Source of the DNA: Micromussa lordhowensis
Taxonomy: Eukaryota > Cnidaria > Anthozoa > Scleractinia > Lobophylliidae
Length of the DNA stretch: 64,000 nucleotides
Assembly: GCA_964020085.1 (NCBI GenBank)
Contig: OZ026596.1
Coordinates: 35,525,534-35,589,533, forward strand
Direction of reading: 5' to 3'
In this document: positions 42,880-54,039 of the stretch, piece by piece
How the letters are laid out: each line of letters starts with the position of its first letter
Position numbering within the stretch: position 1 is the first letter of the stretch
Program-made: the position numbers and the translations under genes
The notes under the pieces: generated by a model
Seen by the model: the letters and a program-made list of their open reading frames with translations, nothing else
The model's database searches: none
What the model was told of the DNA's origin: nothing

Positions 42880-43398
42880 AATCTTGGTGACCTTTTCTCA
42901 GGGAATATTTAAAAAAATGCAGCTTATAAGCACATAAGTTTTTTTTAAGTTGTTGTACAAATGCATTACTATTTTCTGTATTTCTTTCTTTTCTATGTAA
43001 TTTAGAGACTTCATTGTCTTGAATATCATATTGAAAAAAATATTAATTTACAGTTTTGTTCAACATTCTGGTCAGAAGTTGTCATTCCAAATTAGATGTG
43101 GCATTGAAGTTATATTCTGTGCCATCAAGATAATGAACACATTATCATTCAGCCATGTACTGTATAGAATCAAAGATTATTGCCTTAAATTCTTGATTAA
43201 TGTTTTTAAGTTTCAAAGTTGACAATCACGTTTTAGCTACTATATTTGGCTGTTCTTAAAATATACTTTTTAAATAACATGAAACGAGTTAATTGATGTT
43301 ATCGGTAATCATTGTTTGCTGTAATAAAAACACAGGAAGGGTGCCCAAGAATTAATTTACTTAGTTGTTAATGGGTTTTTAGCCAGATATCAAAACTA

Positions 43399-44150
43399 CA
43401 GTCGAACCTCTTTTTAAGGTTACCGTGCACCTTCAGACTGACCATTTTGTTGAAATTTTGATTTTTAGGTTAATGTATAGGTCTAAGCATGAACTTTCAT
43501 CTCAAAAATTCTCAAAAATATTGAATGATGGCGGTGAAATGGCGGTTTTAAGTTTTGGCCGGAAGTAAAAATTACCCATCTGATTGACACATTTAGCGCC
43601 GTTTTCTCGAATCAGTTTTTTCACTTGAAGCGGACACTGTAAAGAGCTGCAGATTAACACATAAACAACAAAAACACGTCTGCGAATTTTTTCTTTCGAA
43701 ATATTTTTCAGTGAGAGCAATTTTTGTACAAACACTTCACATTTTTCTAATACTATTTCGAAAACGTTCCATAACTTTTCACTGTAACTGAGTATGGCAA
43801 AATGCAGACACGGTTTTTTAGCACTTTGGGTCCGGAAACTGAGGAACAAATTAAATTAGCAAAAGACAAAATTTGCTTTGACTTGTAGCATTGAAAAGAT
43901 AATTCCAACCCTTGCATTTAGAAGTGGTGAAAAATTCGAAAATTCATTTATTTCATAATTGTTGGTATAGTTGGATAGCCAGCTCTGTAAGCTTTAATTT
44001 GATATATGGGTTTAGGTATCTACAGTTTAAACCGGACACGCTACATCGCTTGCACGCAAGACACCCCTGAAGGTGCACGGTAACATTAAGTGGTCACCTG
44101 TCAAGCAGCCACCCCCTAATAAGCTGCCAGTTATCAAGCCCGGAATTGTT
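43399..44150. mobile_element. Tigger-type end split by a 666-bp MITE
   Basis: CAGTCGAACCTCTTTTTAAG (43399) continues, after an insert, as TTAAGTGGTCACCTGTCAAG (44086), which together form a Tigger-like end next to TA. The insert 43419-44084 has exact ends GTTACCGTGCACCTTCAG / CTGAAGGTGCACGGTAAC. TTAAG flanks it on both sides as a 5-bp target duplication. Confidence 0.8.
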
Positions 44151-44832
44151 GCTAGTATATAACGCTGTATTTGATACTAATTCAGTATATGCCAGTATAA
44201 TATACTGTACAATTATGCTAGACATAGACTGGCCATCTTTTTGTCATCCTGATGAGGGTTTTCTATTGGGCTTACCCCTATTAAGAAGCCACTTACAATT
44301 TGATACATGTGATTCTGCAACTAACTGTAAAATCGGGTCATTAATTATCATGAGGTGACTGAATTTTTTTTTTATGATCAACATTTAAAAAATCATTCCT
44401 TTCAGTTTGCAAACTTCAAGACGCCATATCTGACCAGTTTATTTTTCCTGTTGAATCAAGAATTATTTAGACTTTTTCAAAGAACAGCTGGATAACCACA
44501 GCAATTAGCCCTAGTCGCACAATTTTAGAACATGATATGCATTTAAGCTTGGACAATTGTCCTTGAACATTATCAGTTTCTCAAACCCCTGAGTTTTCCT
44601 TGTTTTTCAAGGTAATCAAATGTCGCGAATCAAGTAACTATAGTGCTCGTTTTTAAAATTTCTGTAGAGGATTAAATAAAGGATTTCATGAAGGTCACTA
44701 AATTAGCTTAAATTTCACGTCTTCAGTGGGAGGAACTTTGGTACCTTCTATCATAGCATTCCAAACAAATAGGGAAGGTTTAGGTTTAGGGTCTATCAGC
44801 ATATGTTGGTCATGACTTTCATTTTATTTGGT

Positions 44833-44848
44833 GGCTCCTAAAGGAGCC
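44833..44848 (-). terminator. Histone-mRNA-type 3' stem-loop after the transposase stop codon
   Basis: On the minus strand GGCTCC-TTTA-GGAGCC is a perfect 6-bp stem with a 4-base loop followed by ACCAA, the form recognised by SLBP in replication-dependent histone mRNAs. It starts 23 nt after the TAA of the transposase. An AATAAA overlaps just downstream (44828-44823), so both kinds of 3' end are possible. The same 24 bases recur in the tandem array at the right of the window. Confidence 0.65.
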
Positions 44849-44871
44849 GTTTTGTTATTGGATAGGATTGC

Positions 44872-46346
44872 TTAATAGCCTGATGCCTTTCCTTGACGCC
44901 TGATGACTTCGGGCACCACCTTCTGCAAGTGACCAATGTAACGCTGGCATTTCTCGGGCGTCACGGTCTGCCAGAACTGCTGGATGCCTTCAACCAACTC
45001 CTCTTTATTCTTAGGCTTTACGACTCGACGCAGGAACGACTTCAATTCGTGCCAGAGCATCTCAATGGGGTTCATATCTGGGCTTTCGGCAGGGGTCGGC
45101 CAATAGTTGATGCTGTTGTCCCGGACAAACTCCATCGCAAGACGACCTGTCAGAAATGAAACGGAAAATGTTTAATAAGAACAGACTTCCATAAGGGTTT
45201 TTTAGATGCGCAAAACAATTGCAATTTCGGGTAACGGTCACTTCCTCTAGTTTACTTTTGTAAGAAAACTATGAGTTTGTATCGAATCGACTTTAAATGT
45301 ATATCGAATCGACTTAACATACATGTATCGAAACGAGTTCGATTTATAACGAAACGGAGTGACTATTCTTTGGAACGAAGTGACTTTTTGATGAAACGAA
45401 GTGACGGGACACCGCAATTTCTCTTACTTTTGTGTTTAGGATCGTTGTCCTGTTGGAATCGATAGCCGTCGGGGAATCTCTCACTAACAAAAGGTAGCAA
45501 AGTGTCACGAAGAATAGCCTCAACGTGAAATTCCTTTTTCATTATGCCAGTAAAAATAAGGATGCTCGTTGCTCCCCGCTTAGAGATACCACCCCAGACG
45601 TGAACTTTGTATGGATGCTTGACTGTCGGCTTGAGTTTCACTGGCATTCCTTTTTTGCGGAAACAGACTTTGTTGTGCCGCTCTAACCAAATGCTGGATT
45701 CGTCAGTGAACACAACATCATCGAAGGTTTCTCCCGCCTCCAAGCACCTTTCGGCAAAAGCAAGACGAGCGACCCGGTTCGGTTCTCGCAGTCCTGTTTT
45801 GCAGTATCTCGGTCCTGTTTTCCGCCATCCTAGTTTCCAGCGAACCGACTTGATAACAGAAATCGACGGTCGGATTCTGAAAACGCGCCAAAGTTGTTGT
45901 TGAAGTCCTGATAATAAAAGAGTAAGAAGAAATAAATTAGTCAACTTCAGTTCGCAAGAGGAATAAACATCTCGAAGAAGGTTTTTCAAAAAGTATTTAT
46001 ACTTACCGATTGCAGTTAATTCATCGTTTTCCTCCATTCTTGTGTCGATGAAGTCAAGATGTCTTTGCTGTAAAATTTTCGGGCGGCCACAACGTGGTAA
46101 ATCACACAACGCAAAGTCTTCATCTCTGAACTTTTTGAAGAACTTGCCGACAGTTTTCCGCGTGATTTTAATCCCTTCGCGACTCAGTTCACGCAAAACC
46201 TGGCACACTTTGAAATTTAGTCTAAAAAGAGCTAAGATTCTTAATTTTACATATTCCGAAGTGCAAACCATGTTCAGACCATTTGATGAGGAAAGAGATC
46301 GATTGATTGTTATCATCGTTTGACGTCTGTTTTGATCACATGTCAC
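44872..46346 (-). CDS. Tc1/mariner-type DD34E transposase, three exons, apparently intact
   Basis: Exons on the minus strand: up to 46346-46007, 45907-45428, 45146-44872, with GT-AG introns and matching phases. Exon 1 encodes a paired-like helix-turn-helix (VKLRILALFRLNFKVCQVLR, KITRKTVGKFFKKFRDED) and the GRPK hinge (LPRCGRPKILQQ). Exon 2 holds the first catalytic Asp (DDVVFTDESSIW), WGGISKRGATSILIFTG and the second Asp (RFQQDNDPKHK). Exon 3 holds SPDMNPIEMLWHELK with the catalytic Glu, 34 residues after the second Asp. It would cut and paste DNA at TA targets. Two introns are unusual for Tc1 genes. A downstream ATG (MITINRSLSSSNG) or MVCTSEYVKLR could also be the start. Confidence 0.88.
45255..45412. 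repeat. Short tandem words TCGAATCGACTT / GAAACGAAGTGAC in a transposase intron
   Basis: Five to six diverged 20-25-bp units in the second intron of the transposase gene. They are similar in style to the TTCGCTAAC repeats of 39758-40397. Confidence 0.5.
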
Positions 46347-46648
46347 GACATGTCACCGACGCACTCAAGCAAAACGAGCTGTGATTTTGTTTCCGATAAA
46401 TGGCGTTTTTTTTTTTTGTTCCGTTCTTGCTTTCTCTTTATGCTAAGTAAGGTTTCGTTTGGAGTGCTGCTATTAAACAGGTAGATGGAAAAAAGCCGAT
46501 GACGGTTTCTCTTATTGATGGTTTGGTCTCATTGAAGTAGGTTCCACGAATAACACTGGAATTTACATATTCTTACATGTAATAAAGCCTTCATGTCGGC
46601 GGCGGCAAGGAAGCAGAGACGAAGCTTCGACCAGAAAAACTCCGATCG

Positions 46649-46729
46649 CTGAGTTAATGACAGCTATACAAAAACGAGACATACCTGTAAACAGCAATAG
46701 CTGTTTTTATATAAATCAGCGATCGGAGT
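46649..46729. repeat. Hairpin with ACTCCGATCGCTGA arms
   Basis: ACTCCGATCGCTGA and TCAGCGATCGGAGT are separated by about 50 bp, upstream of the transposase start. This may be a tiny MITE or a regulatory site. Confidence 0.55.
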
Positions 46730-47239
46730 TGACCCGGTTTTTGTAACTGCCAGCTACAAAGCGCGCAGCGCATATAAACAGACAAGTACGGATTATAGTA
46801 TGGAAACAAAATAAATCGGAACTAAATTTAAATGTATTACTTCGCTTTTCTTTTCATCGAAGTGAATTTCAGAGTTATTCCGGCCTTTTGCATTTAGCCT
46901 TGGACATGATGTCAGATCACGAGCGAACCCGTAATGGTCCGTAATGTCGCGTTCTTCTTGGCAAAAGGGAATGCTTAACACAACGCTTAAGAACTAAGAC
47001 ATTGTACCACTATATTTTATACCAAGTTACAGATATATTTGATGAAGTTCATATAATGTAGCTACCAAAGTTTAGTTGTGTTCTCAATCTTGTAACTGAC
47101 ACGGAAGATCGGCTTAACAAACATGTATCAAAAGCTTCTTTGCGATGAAAATGCGGAGATTCAAGACTGAGTATTCAAGCACGCTTTGTCGCGAATAATT
47201 AAGAAACAAAACAAAATGCTATTCAAACCGGATGCGTCT

Positions 47240-47410
47240 TCTTTGCCGAGGTAATACCTCGTCCAAAATGCTGCCGCGGTGGGACGAATAGCTTCCTCGG
47301 GTTTACCTAGGTAAAGACGAGGTTGAGTGCGGGAATGCCGCGTCATTGACGCGTGTAAGCCCCGCGGCGAGAACGCGGGAAATGGGTCAATATCTTCAGG
47401 CGGTACTGTA
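47240..47410 (-). repeat. Right terminal inverted repeat of the 10.9-kb element
   Basis: The counterpart of 36510-36679. It includes CCGAGGTAATACCTCGTC (47246-47263), GGTAAAGACGAGG (about 47310) and the end GGCGGTACTGTA. It is diverged from the left end internally but conserved at the tip and in the CCTCGTC motifs. Confidence 0.7.
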
Positions 47411-47931
47411 AGTTTGTAAAGGAGTCTTGGTTAGTTACTAATGTCAGTATATATTTATTTAATTTACCTTGGTATACCATGGATTGTTAAAGGTTTGCTT
47501 AAATGTATCATGGAATGACTCCGCTTGTATTCTGTAGTTTTAAACCCTTAAATCACATTTGATTTATAAATGAGTTTTGTAATTTAAAAAGGGAATTAAA
47601 CAATCAACAAACTTTATATAAAAATATACATTGCAAATAGAGTAGTAAAAAAGTAACAGGAATTTAATGGAAAATGATTTCTATATTGAGTTTTCATTTT
47701 GGCTATTAGATTAAAAAACTGTATGTAATGGTGATTAATGTGTTGTTGAAAATCTCTATACATGTCCTGGTCTGTAAATTTTTGGTTGATTTTGGTTCAA
47801 TTATACTTGTGCTGCTTCACTTCTTTTGATGGACAATTTTTTTTACTTCTGTTGTTTTTAGTTTGGAATTCTTGCAGTCCTTGTTCCATTTAGTATTCTG
47901 TTATCTTTGTTTCATCTTCAGTGCAAAGGCA
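47411..47931. other. AT-rich sequence, nothing recognised
   Basis: No frame, RNA gene or element end could be supported. Confidence 0.35.
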
Positions 47932-48792
47932 TTCAAGTTAATGTTTGTTTGTAGAGTTCCTCTGTTCAAAAGCTGTTGTAATGGATTTTTGGTTTGGAGT
48001 TCTTTACAGTAAGTTTGTGCACCAAATGCACGTTGCAAACATTCAATTTAGAGATCTTTGGTTACTGTTTGTGATTTCTAAAGTGTCAAGACAGTTTGAC
48101 CCCATGCATGAGTAAAATTACCACTGCATCTCAGATTCTTCATTGACTAGAAGACTGATTTTAATGCCACTGAAGGTTGGAAAAAAAACCACTTCAGGTG
48201 AATGGAAGTTCTTTCTCAGCAATGGTTTTCAAATTAATAAAGAAGGTAAATTTGTTGACAGTGGATCAGTGTTACATGTAAATGTGTAGGTAGAAAGGAT
48301 GGAAGGATGGAAGGAGAGGTTGTTAGGCTGTTGCTACATCTGACATTTAACATGTATTCATAATGCATTTATTTGGTCACAAAGCAAAATATTAGACAGC
48401 TGTAATGTCCCATATTATCTTCAGAACCTGGCCCTGAAGGTTGTAGGAGGAATATCCCTGTAGACCTTTGGTCTATCAGAGAGTGATGTGCTGTGGGGTG
48501 CCCGTAATACTTTAAAATCCGTGACCAGCAGGTGTATGGGGTAGGCCTTGACTGGAATCAAGATTTATTGGGTAACCAGTATAAATCAAATGCAAAGTAT
48601 TGAGCATATTACTGGTTGCTTAAACAAAATAAAGAAGAAAGGAATTGTTATTTGTTAGTTATTATTAAGATGTTTAACAAAACAAGTTCCTTTTAGAGTA
48701 ACTTGTATGTGGAACTATTTTTTAATTTGGGTGTGAACAGAAGAAACTACATACTTAAATAAGATATAAGTGAGAAAATGGAAGAACAATTA
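47932..48792 (+). repeat. First copy of a roughly 0.9-kb direct duplication
   Basis: Matches 49192-50124 along its length (GTAAGTTTGTGCACCAAATG, GGCTGTTGCTACATCTGACA, AAACAAAATAAAGAAGAAAG) with perhaps 10-15 percent differences judged by eye. No coding frame is conserved between the copies. Confidence 0.75.
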
Positions 48793-49191
48793 ACCTTGCA
48801 AGGAAATAAAAAGAAAACATCAAATATAAAACATTCAAAGTGTTAATGGTTTAGGAAGTAGTAAGAGAGGAGCTTGTGTTAGAACTGCACTTGTGTGTTG
48901 AACACAGTTTTAGAAATGGCGGAAGGGAATATATAACCATGGTGACAGGTTTCAAATGTGTGATGCTTTTACTTAGCACCCAAGTGGTGTGAAAATGGAA
49001 AAAGGAGTAATTAAGTTGAAAGGTAGCATCACTGGATGCTTGTGACCAGGAAAATATGCAATGTGATTGGTATGCAATGTGAAAAAGGAAAATTCTGTTG
49101 TGTGTGGAAGTTGTGCTATTCCCTAGCGGAAAAGTGTCTTTCTGTTTCATTGCCTCGTTTACACATCAAGTAGAGACAAATCAAAATCAGC

Positions 49192-50124
49192 TCAAGTTAA
49201 TGTTTCTTTGTTTGAAGTGTTCCTAAAAGTTTGTGTTCATTGGCTGTTATGTTTTATTGGAAGGTTTCATTGCATTCTGTTCAGAAGCTGTTTTTGTGCA
49301 TTTTTGGTTTGGAGTTCCTCACAGTAAGTTTGTGCACCAAATGCATGTGGCAAACATTCAATTTAGAGATCTTTGGTTACTGTTTACGATTTTTAAAGTG
49401 TTCTCGTGCACGAGTAAAATTACTCGCTGCCTCTCAGGGTCTTCATTGACTTACAAGACTTTGTAGCAGACTTGGCAGTTAGGCATCATTGTCCATATGC
49501 TAATTTCAATGGCACTGAAGGTTGGAAAAAAAAGCAACTTCAGGGGAATGAAAGTTCATTCTCAGCAATGGTTTTACTTAATAAAGAAGGTAAATTTGTT
49601 GACCAGTGTTACATGTAAATGTGTGGGTAGAAATGATGGCTGGAAGGATGGAAGGAGAGGTTGTTAGGCTGTTGCTACATCTGACATTGAACATGTATTC
49701 GTAATGCATTTATTTGATCAGAAAAAGCAAAATATTAGACACCTGGAATGTCCGATATTGTCTTCGGAACCAGGCACTGAAGGTTGTAGGAGGAATATCG
49801 CTGTAGACCTTTGGTCGATCGGAAGGTGATGTGCTGTAGTACTTTAAAACCCTTGACCAGCAAGTTATGACGTAGTGCTTGATTGGAATCAAAATTTATT
49901 GGCTAACTAATATAAATCAAATGCGAAGTATTGAACATATTACCAGTTGCTTAAACAAAATTAAGAGGAAAGAAATTGTTATTTATTATTAGTATCATGT
50001 TCGAAAAAACAAGTGCTTTTAGAGTATCTTGTACTTGAAACTATTTTTCAATTTGGGCGTGAACAGAACAAACTACATACTATACAAATGTATAACATAT
50101 AAGTGAGAAAATGGAAGAACAATG
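49192..50124 (+). repeat. Second copy of the direct duplication
   Basis: See 47932-48792; the offset is about 1.3 kb. Both copies contain a GGATGGAAGGATGGAAGGA-like run and begin with weakly similar AGTTAATGTTTNTTTG sequence. Confidence 0.75.
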
Positions 50125-51464
50125 TAATGAATTAGAACTATACCTTATGATTGATATTTATTGTTGAACCTTCATCTTACATTCCCGATTGCTTTTGCTT
50201 AATTATTTTCTATATCTGATTACATGCAACTTATCACCAACGATTAAGTCCTTATACGGAGTAATGTCAATCATTGCAATTACTACATCATTAAATCTGT
50301 TAAAGAACAGATTTGGGAACTGTTGAATCGAAGACAGGAGAACTACTAGTTACTTGAGCTCTACAGAATGATCTTTCAAACTCACAAACTGTTATTAGAA
50401 GTGATTCCTTTGTCGACGTAACAAGCTGTGATTGGCTAGAACATGCCGCCTATGTGTTGTGCCATAACTCAAAGGCCGGTGGCCTCTATTAAGAGATTAA
50501 CTGCTTCAAACTAAAACACAGACACACGAAACTGAATTACATTTTCTAAACTTAAAAGTTTTAACGAACAGCCCTAAAACAAACTAAACATAGTCAGGGA
50601 CGCCTTTTAACACCAGTCACAACGATTACGGACTCGGCAAAGAAAGTGTAGATGGCTACCTGTCACTTACGGTACTAATAAACAACTCATTTAAAACAAA
50701 AGATTCTAAACGTATTGTTTCTGCTAACTCGATTAAATTGAGTCTCGTTGGTTTCCACGCAAGACCTTTTTGTTTGAATAATAAAATATCTGCGACAATT
50801 ATTTTATGAAAGAGAGAAATCTTAGGTTGGTTGCTGTGGAACGCGTGCAAGGGAACCGAATATTTGATATTAAAGATACTTGTAGTTGTTTACGTCATCG
50901 TAAATTAATTACCTGGATTAACTGAAGACATTCATTAGAAATCAAAGCATTTCTCTCTTTCAAAGGAGAACAAAAGATACTTTGTTGAAGGTCAAACTTT
51001 CCCACGATATCATATTCTCGTTCACACGAAATTGCTTATCGCTGTTGTGTATTCCTAGAAAAGCGTGCACTCCACTTGTACCACTTTGACCTACATGTAA
51101 AGTACCATAGACACTAATTGATATCACATTACACACTGCACGAATAGCATGCGCTCTTAAAGCTAGATTACGGAACACTCATTAAACTTTGTCACGCAAC
51201 AATTAAATCAAGTGTTCATTGTTTGTAGAGTTGATGGAAACAAGGTTCCACAGTTCATACAGGATGTAATGCCCTGACAGTTAAAGCAGCACTTGTACGA
51301 GAGTTCTCATATTCAAATTATAGTTGATTACACAAAAAATTCCAGATCTGTAACAATGGACTCGAGCAAAAAGAGTAATTTTAATTAGCTTTAGCTTAGA
51401 GAGATAACAAATAATGGCAAAGTAAATCATGCCGAGAAACAAAAGACCAGAGATTAACAAGTGT
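50125..51464. other. Unassigned sequence
   Basis: Only short frames (up to 72 codons). No domain, tRNA or inverted ends were seen. Confidence 0.35.
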
Positions 51465-51991
51465 TAAACTCATCGCCAATAGATGAGCTTGGAGATGGTG
51501 CCTGCCAAAGTGGGCGGCGATTCCGGGGCAAGCAACGAGCCTTGAGCCACAGGCCATGAGCAGAGCACACAGGCCTCCACGGCAACTCTGCGAGCGGCCA
51601 CCACCCACCAGGCACCGTCACACTGACCAAGTCAGTGGAGATACTTACCAACCCTATACTTACCAAATCCACCAATGAGGGAGGGAAGGGAAGGGGAAAA
51701 AGCGGAACAACTGAACGTTTTGCTGCTCAAAACAAGCAGCACCTCACACAGCAGAAACGACCAGCACGTGCGATTAGAGAAACCCCGTATGTCACCTCAA
51801 TGCGCATGATTCCCTGACCACCGCTGACCAGCATGGCTTGATTTTAACTTAGCCTAAATTACATTTAGCCACATTTAAACTCATCATCAATAGATGAGCT
51901 TGGAGATGGTGCCTGCCAAAGTGGGCGGCGATTCCGGGGCGAGCAACGAGCCTTGAGCCACAGGCCATGAGCAGAGCACACAGGCCTCCAC
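51465..51991 (-). repeat. Pair of 116-bp direct repeats, possible split repeats of a YR retroelement
   Basis: 51465-51580 and 51876-51991 (offset 411) are nearly identical and differ in a handful of bases (CTCATCGCC/CTCATCATC, GGGGCAAGC/GGGGCGAGC). They lie just beyond the 3' side of the tyrosine recombinase. Direct repeats in this place fit the split-repeat organisation of Ngaro/PAT-like elements. Confidence 0.6.
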
Positions 51992-52432
51992 CCAAAGACC
52001 ACCCAAGGGTGCTTGGAAGGCGAAGGGGCCGCGAACAGAGATGACGTGGAACCTGTGCCACCACCCAAACTCACACAAGCACCCACCCCCAGCTCAAAAC
52101 GCGACACTAGACAACACTTACCCGAGTACCGTGAAGCTGAGCGTGAAATGAGACTGAGGAGTCCGCTGACCGAGGCAAGATGAAAAGGAGGCACTAAAGC
52201 AAGGTCCGCCACAGCTCCTCTGACCGCAAGGCATGAAGAAGGTTTCGGCCTGATAAAGGAACTGAACTGCCATGGACTGCCCGATTGACGAAGGGAGTCC
52301 TGGCCTGACGCTGCCCGCCAGGTGCAAGCAAGCCACCAGCGCCCCTGAGAAAGTGAGGAGAACTGGTCCGCGTGATTTCCTGCGATCCGCGTGAGTACCT
52401 GTGATCCGCGTGATTTCCCGCATATACCCGGG

Positions 52433-53147
52433 TCACCAGCCAACTGAGCCAGCAGCGAGCTGAGAAGAGAGTGAAGCCAACGACTCGGATGGGGTGCGAA
52501 TGTACAACTGTACAAATGTACAAGCCGAACTGGACCAACGACCCAAGGCCTGAATAAGGTGATCAGGGATGCCATTACGAGCTGCCACTGTGGCCGCACC
52601 AATGCGAAAACTGTGACTGGAGAAATTGCCCGACACACCTGCTCCAGCGAGGAGTTCTCTGAGACGAGCGGTGAGGACAGCGCGAGTTAGGGGCCGACCA
52701 TCCTGGAAAAGAAAGAGAGGGCCACCCGAGTTGCCTCTCACTGCCAAGTAGTCCAAAACAGCTTGAAGGGCGCACAGAGGGAAGCGCCCCCTACCAATGT
52801 GGACGAAGCAGCCTTTCCGAAAAGGGTCAGCCTTGGAGGCCTTGATCCGCACTCCCAAGCAGGAAGGATTGGCGCCCGAGTCTACCGAAATGTCACCGAC
52901 ACTTAAGTGGAGTGCCGGGGTGAAACTAGCCAAATTAGGAACAGTTAATTCAGCAGATCATAGGAAGCCGAAATATGCTAGGTTGCAGGCAGCCCAAAAC
53001 ATGCAGTGATCAAAGATAGATAAATCTAAAGACCTAAGGATAATCATCAAAATGTGATCCGTAATTGGAAGTTGCTGAGCTTCAGGGGAACCTTGGATCC
53101 GTTTGATACCTCGAAGAACCCGCTGCAAGCGTAGACAGTTGAAATCA
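52433..53147 (-). pseudogene. DIRS/Ngaro-type tyrosine recombinase fragment
   Basis: The minus frame runs from about 53147 (NCLRLQRVLRGIKRIQGSPE) through LDLSIFDHCMFWAACNLAYF and, after one stop, the main frame 52933-52433. Conserved boxes are SSHSFRIGAATVAARNGIPD (H-x-x-R) and LGRWSSSACTFVQLYIRTP (the nucleophile Tyr in YIRTP). The box I Arg expected in FGFLRS is replaced by TGA (a CGA-to-TGA change), so the copy is dead. RT and RNase H are not in the window; the frame is cut at 53147 where the ISL2EU nuclease begins. These enzymes integrate circular cDNA. Confidence 0.82.
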
Positions 53148-53773
53148 ATCCTCTACTCGAATGTTACTACAGATACTACTCAATATGGCATCGAAAGTGA
53201 AGCAAAGGCAGTGACCCTTTATATGAGGGAAATGAAAAAGAATGGCATTGATGTTACTGTTGAGGAATTGGGGCTACTGGTGTCCAATGACAAGCCATAC
53301 CTGGGGGCAAGCAAAGACAGGATTGTAACCATTAAGGATACTCATGAAAAATGGGGGATGGAAATTAAATCCCCTTTAAGCAAAGCAGGCATGACTATCG
53401 AAGAAGCCTAGAGAAACTTGCTACTGGGAACTGTAAGGTTAAAACGAAATCGTGATTACAAATTCAAGGGCAGCTCTACTGTTCCAACTTGGATCTAAAA
53501 GGGATCATTCTTATAGTATACTTTGGAGAAAGTAGACCACTATTTGTGGAGAAAATTTACTTGGACAACTCTTGGATCAGTGACTCCCTGCCAAAGATAG
53601 ATTTCTTTTACAGACATGCTCTTTTCCCTGAGCTCATTACCAGACGAGTGCAGCGGGGTAAGATTCTATACCTGCATGGAGGTTGGTTGCCATATGGCCA
53701 ATACTGGTTTGAAAATGCGATTTCAAAGGCAGTTGTAAACAATTATTCTGTAGTACATTTACATCATATATAA
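53148..53773 (+). pseudogene. YqaJ-type nuclease of an ISL2EU transposon, decayed
   Basis: Residues from about 53180 read YGIESEAKAVTLY, then YLGASKDRIV and WGMEIKSPLSKAGMTIEEA, matching the GxxxE, GASPDG and ExK motifs of the YqaJ lambda-exonuclease-like fold. After frameshifts the tail reads YFGESRPLFVEKIYLDNSW, LITRRVQRGKILYLHGGWLP, the conserved C-terminus in ISL2EU elements. The N-terminus is missing at the junction with the tyrosine recombinase. There are at least two frameshifts or stops (TAG at 53409, and around 53430-53490). Confidence 0.75.
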
Positions 53774-54039
53774 CTACAACCATTACTTTTCCTTTCATGT
53801 AACAGTGCTAAACCTGTATCCATAAGAACCTTGGTGACACAAGCAAATCACCTTTCAGGATGAATTTGCACTTCTACTGAGTAAAGTTTGAACTGACAAT
53901 AATTGAATTCTCAGCTGGGTGTTAACATTAGTTACAGTCAAAAACTTTATGAAACTAAGACTTATTTTTCCATGGGTACATTGAATGTGTTGGGAGAGTG
54001 CCAATACACTTTTCCACTTAAAATAACAGAACCCCAAAG

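Larger units (their letters stand above)
36510..47410. mobile_element. Putative 10.9-kb Tc1/mariner-type transposon carrying a BEN-domain gene
   Basis: The left end TA-CAGTACCGCCTGAA (36510) and the complement of the right end, also TA-CAGTACCGCCTGAA (47410), are inverted. Similarity in layout extends about 165 bp inward, to GACGAGGTAATACCTCGG on both sides (36662-36679 and 47246-47263). Neither end has another partner nearby. Inside are an intact DD34E transposase (-) and a BEN-domain gene (+), plus later nested MITEs and a Tigger remnant. TA target and CAGT start suit Tc1/mariner. That the BEN gene belongs to the element is inference. Confidence 0.6.

Noticed and set aside
44833..44848. A histone gene upstream of the stem-loop
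   Set aside because: No histone H1, H2A, H2B, H3 or H4 coding sequence is present; the upstream frame is a Tc1-type transposase.
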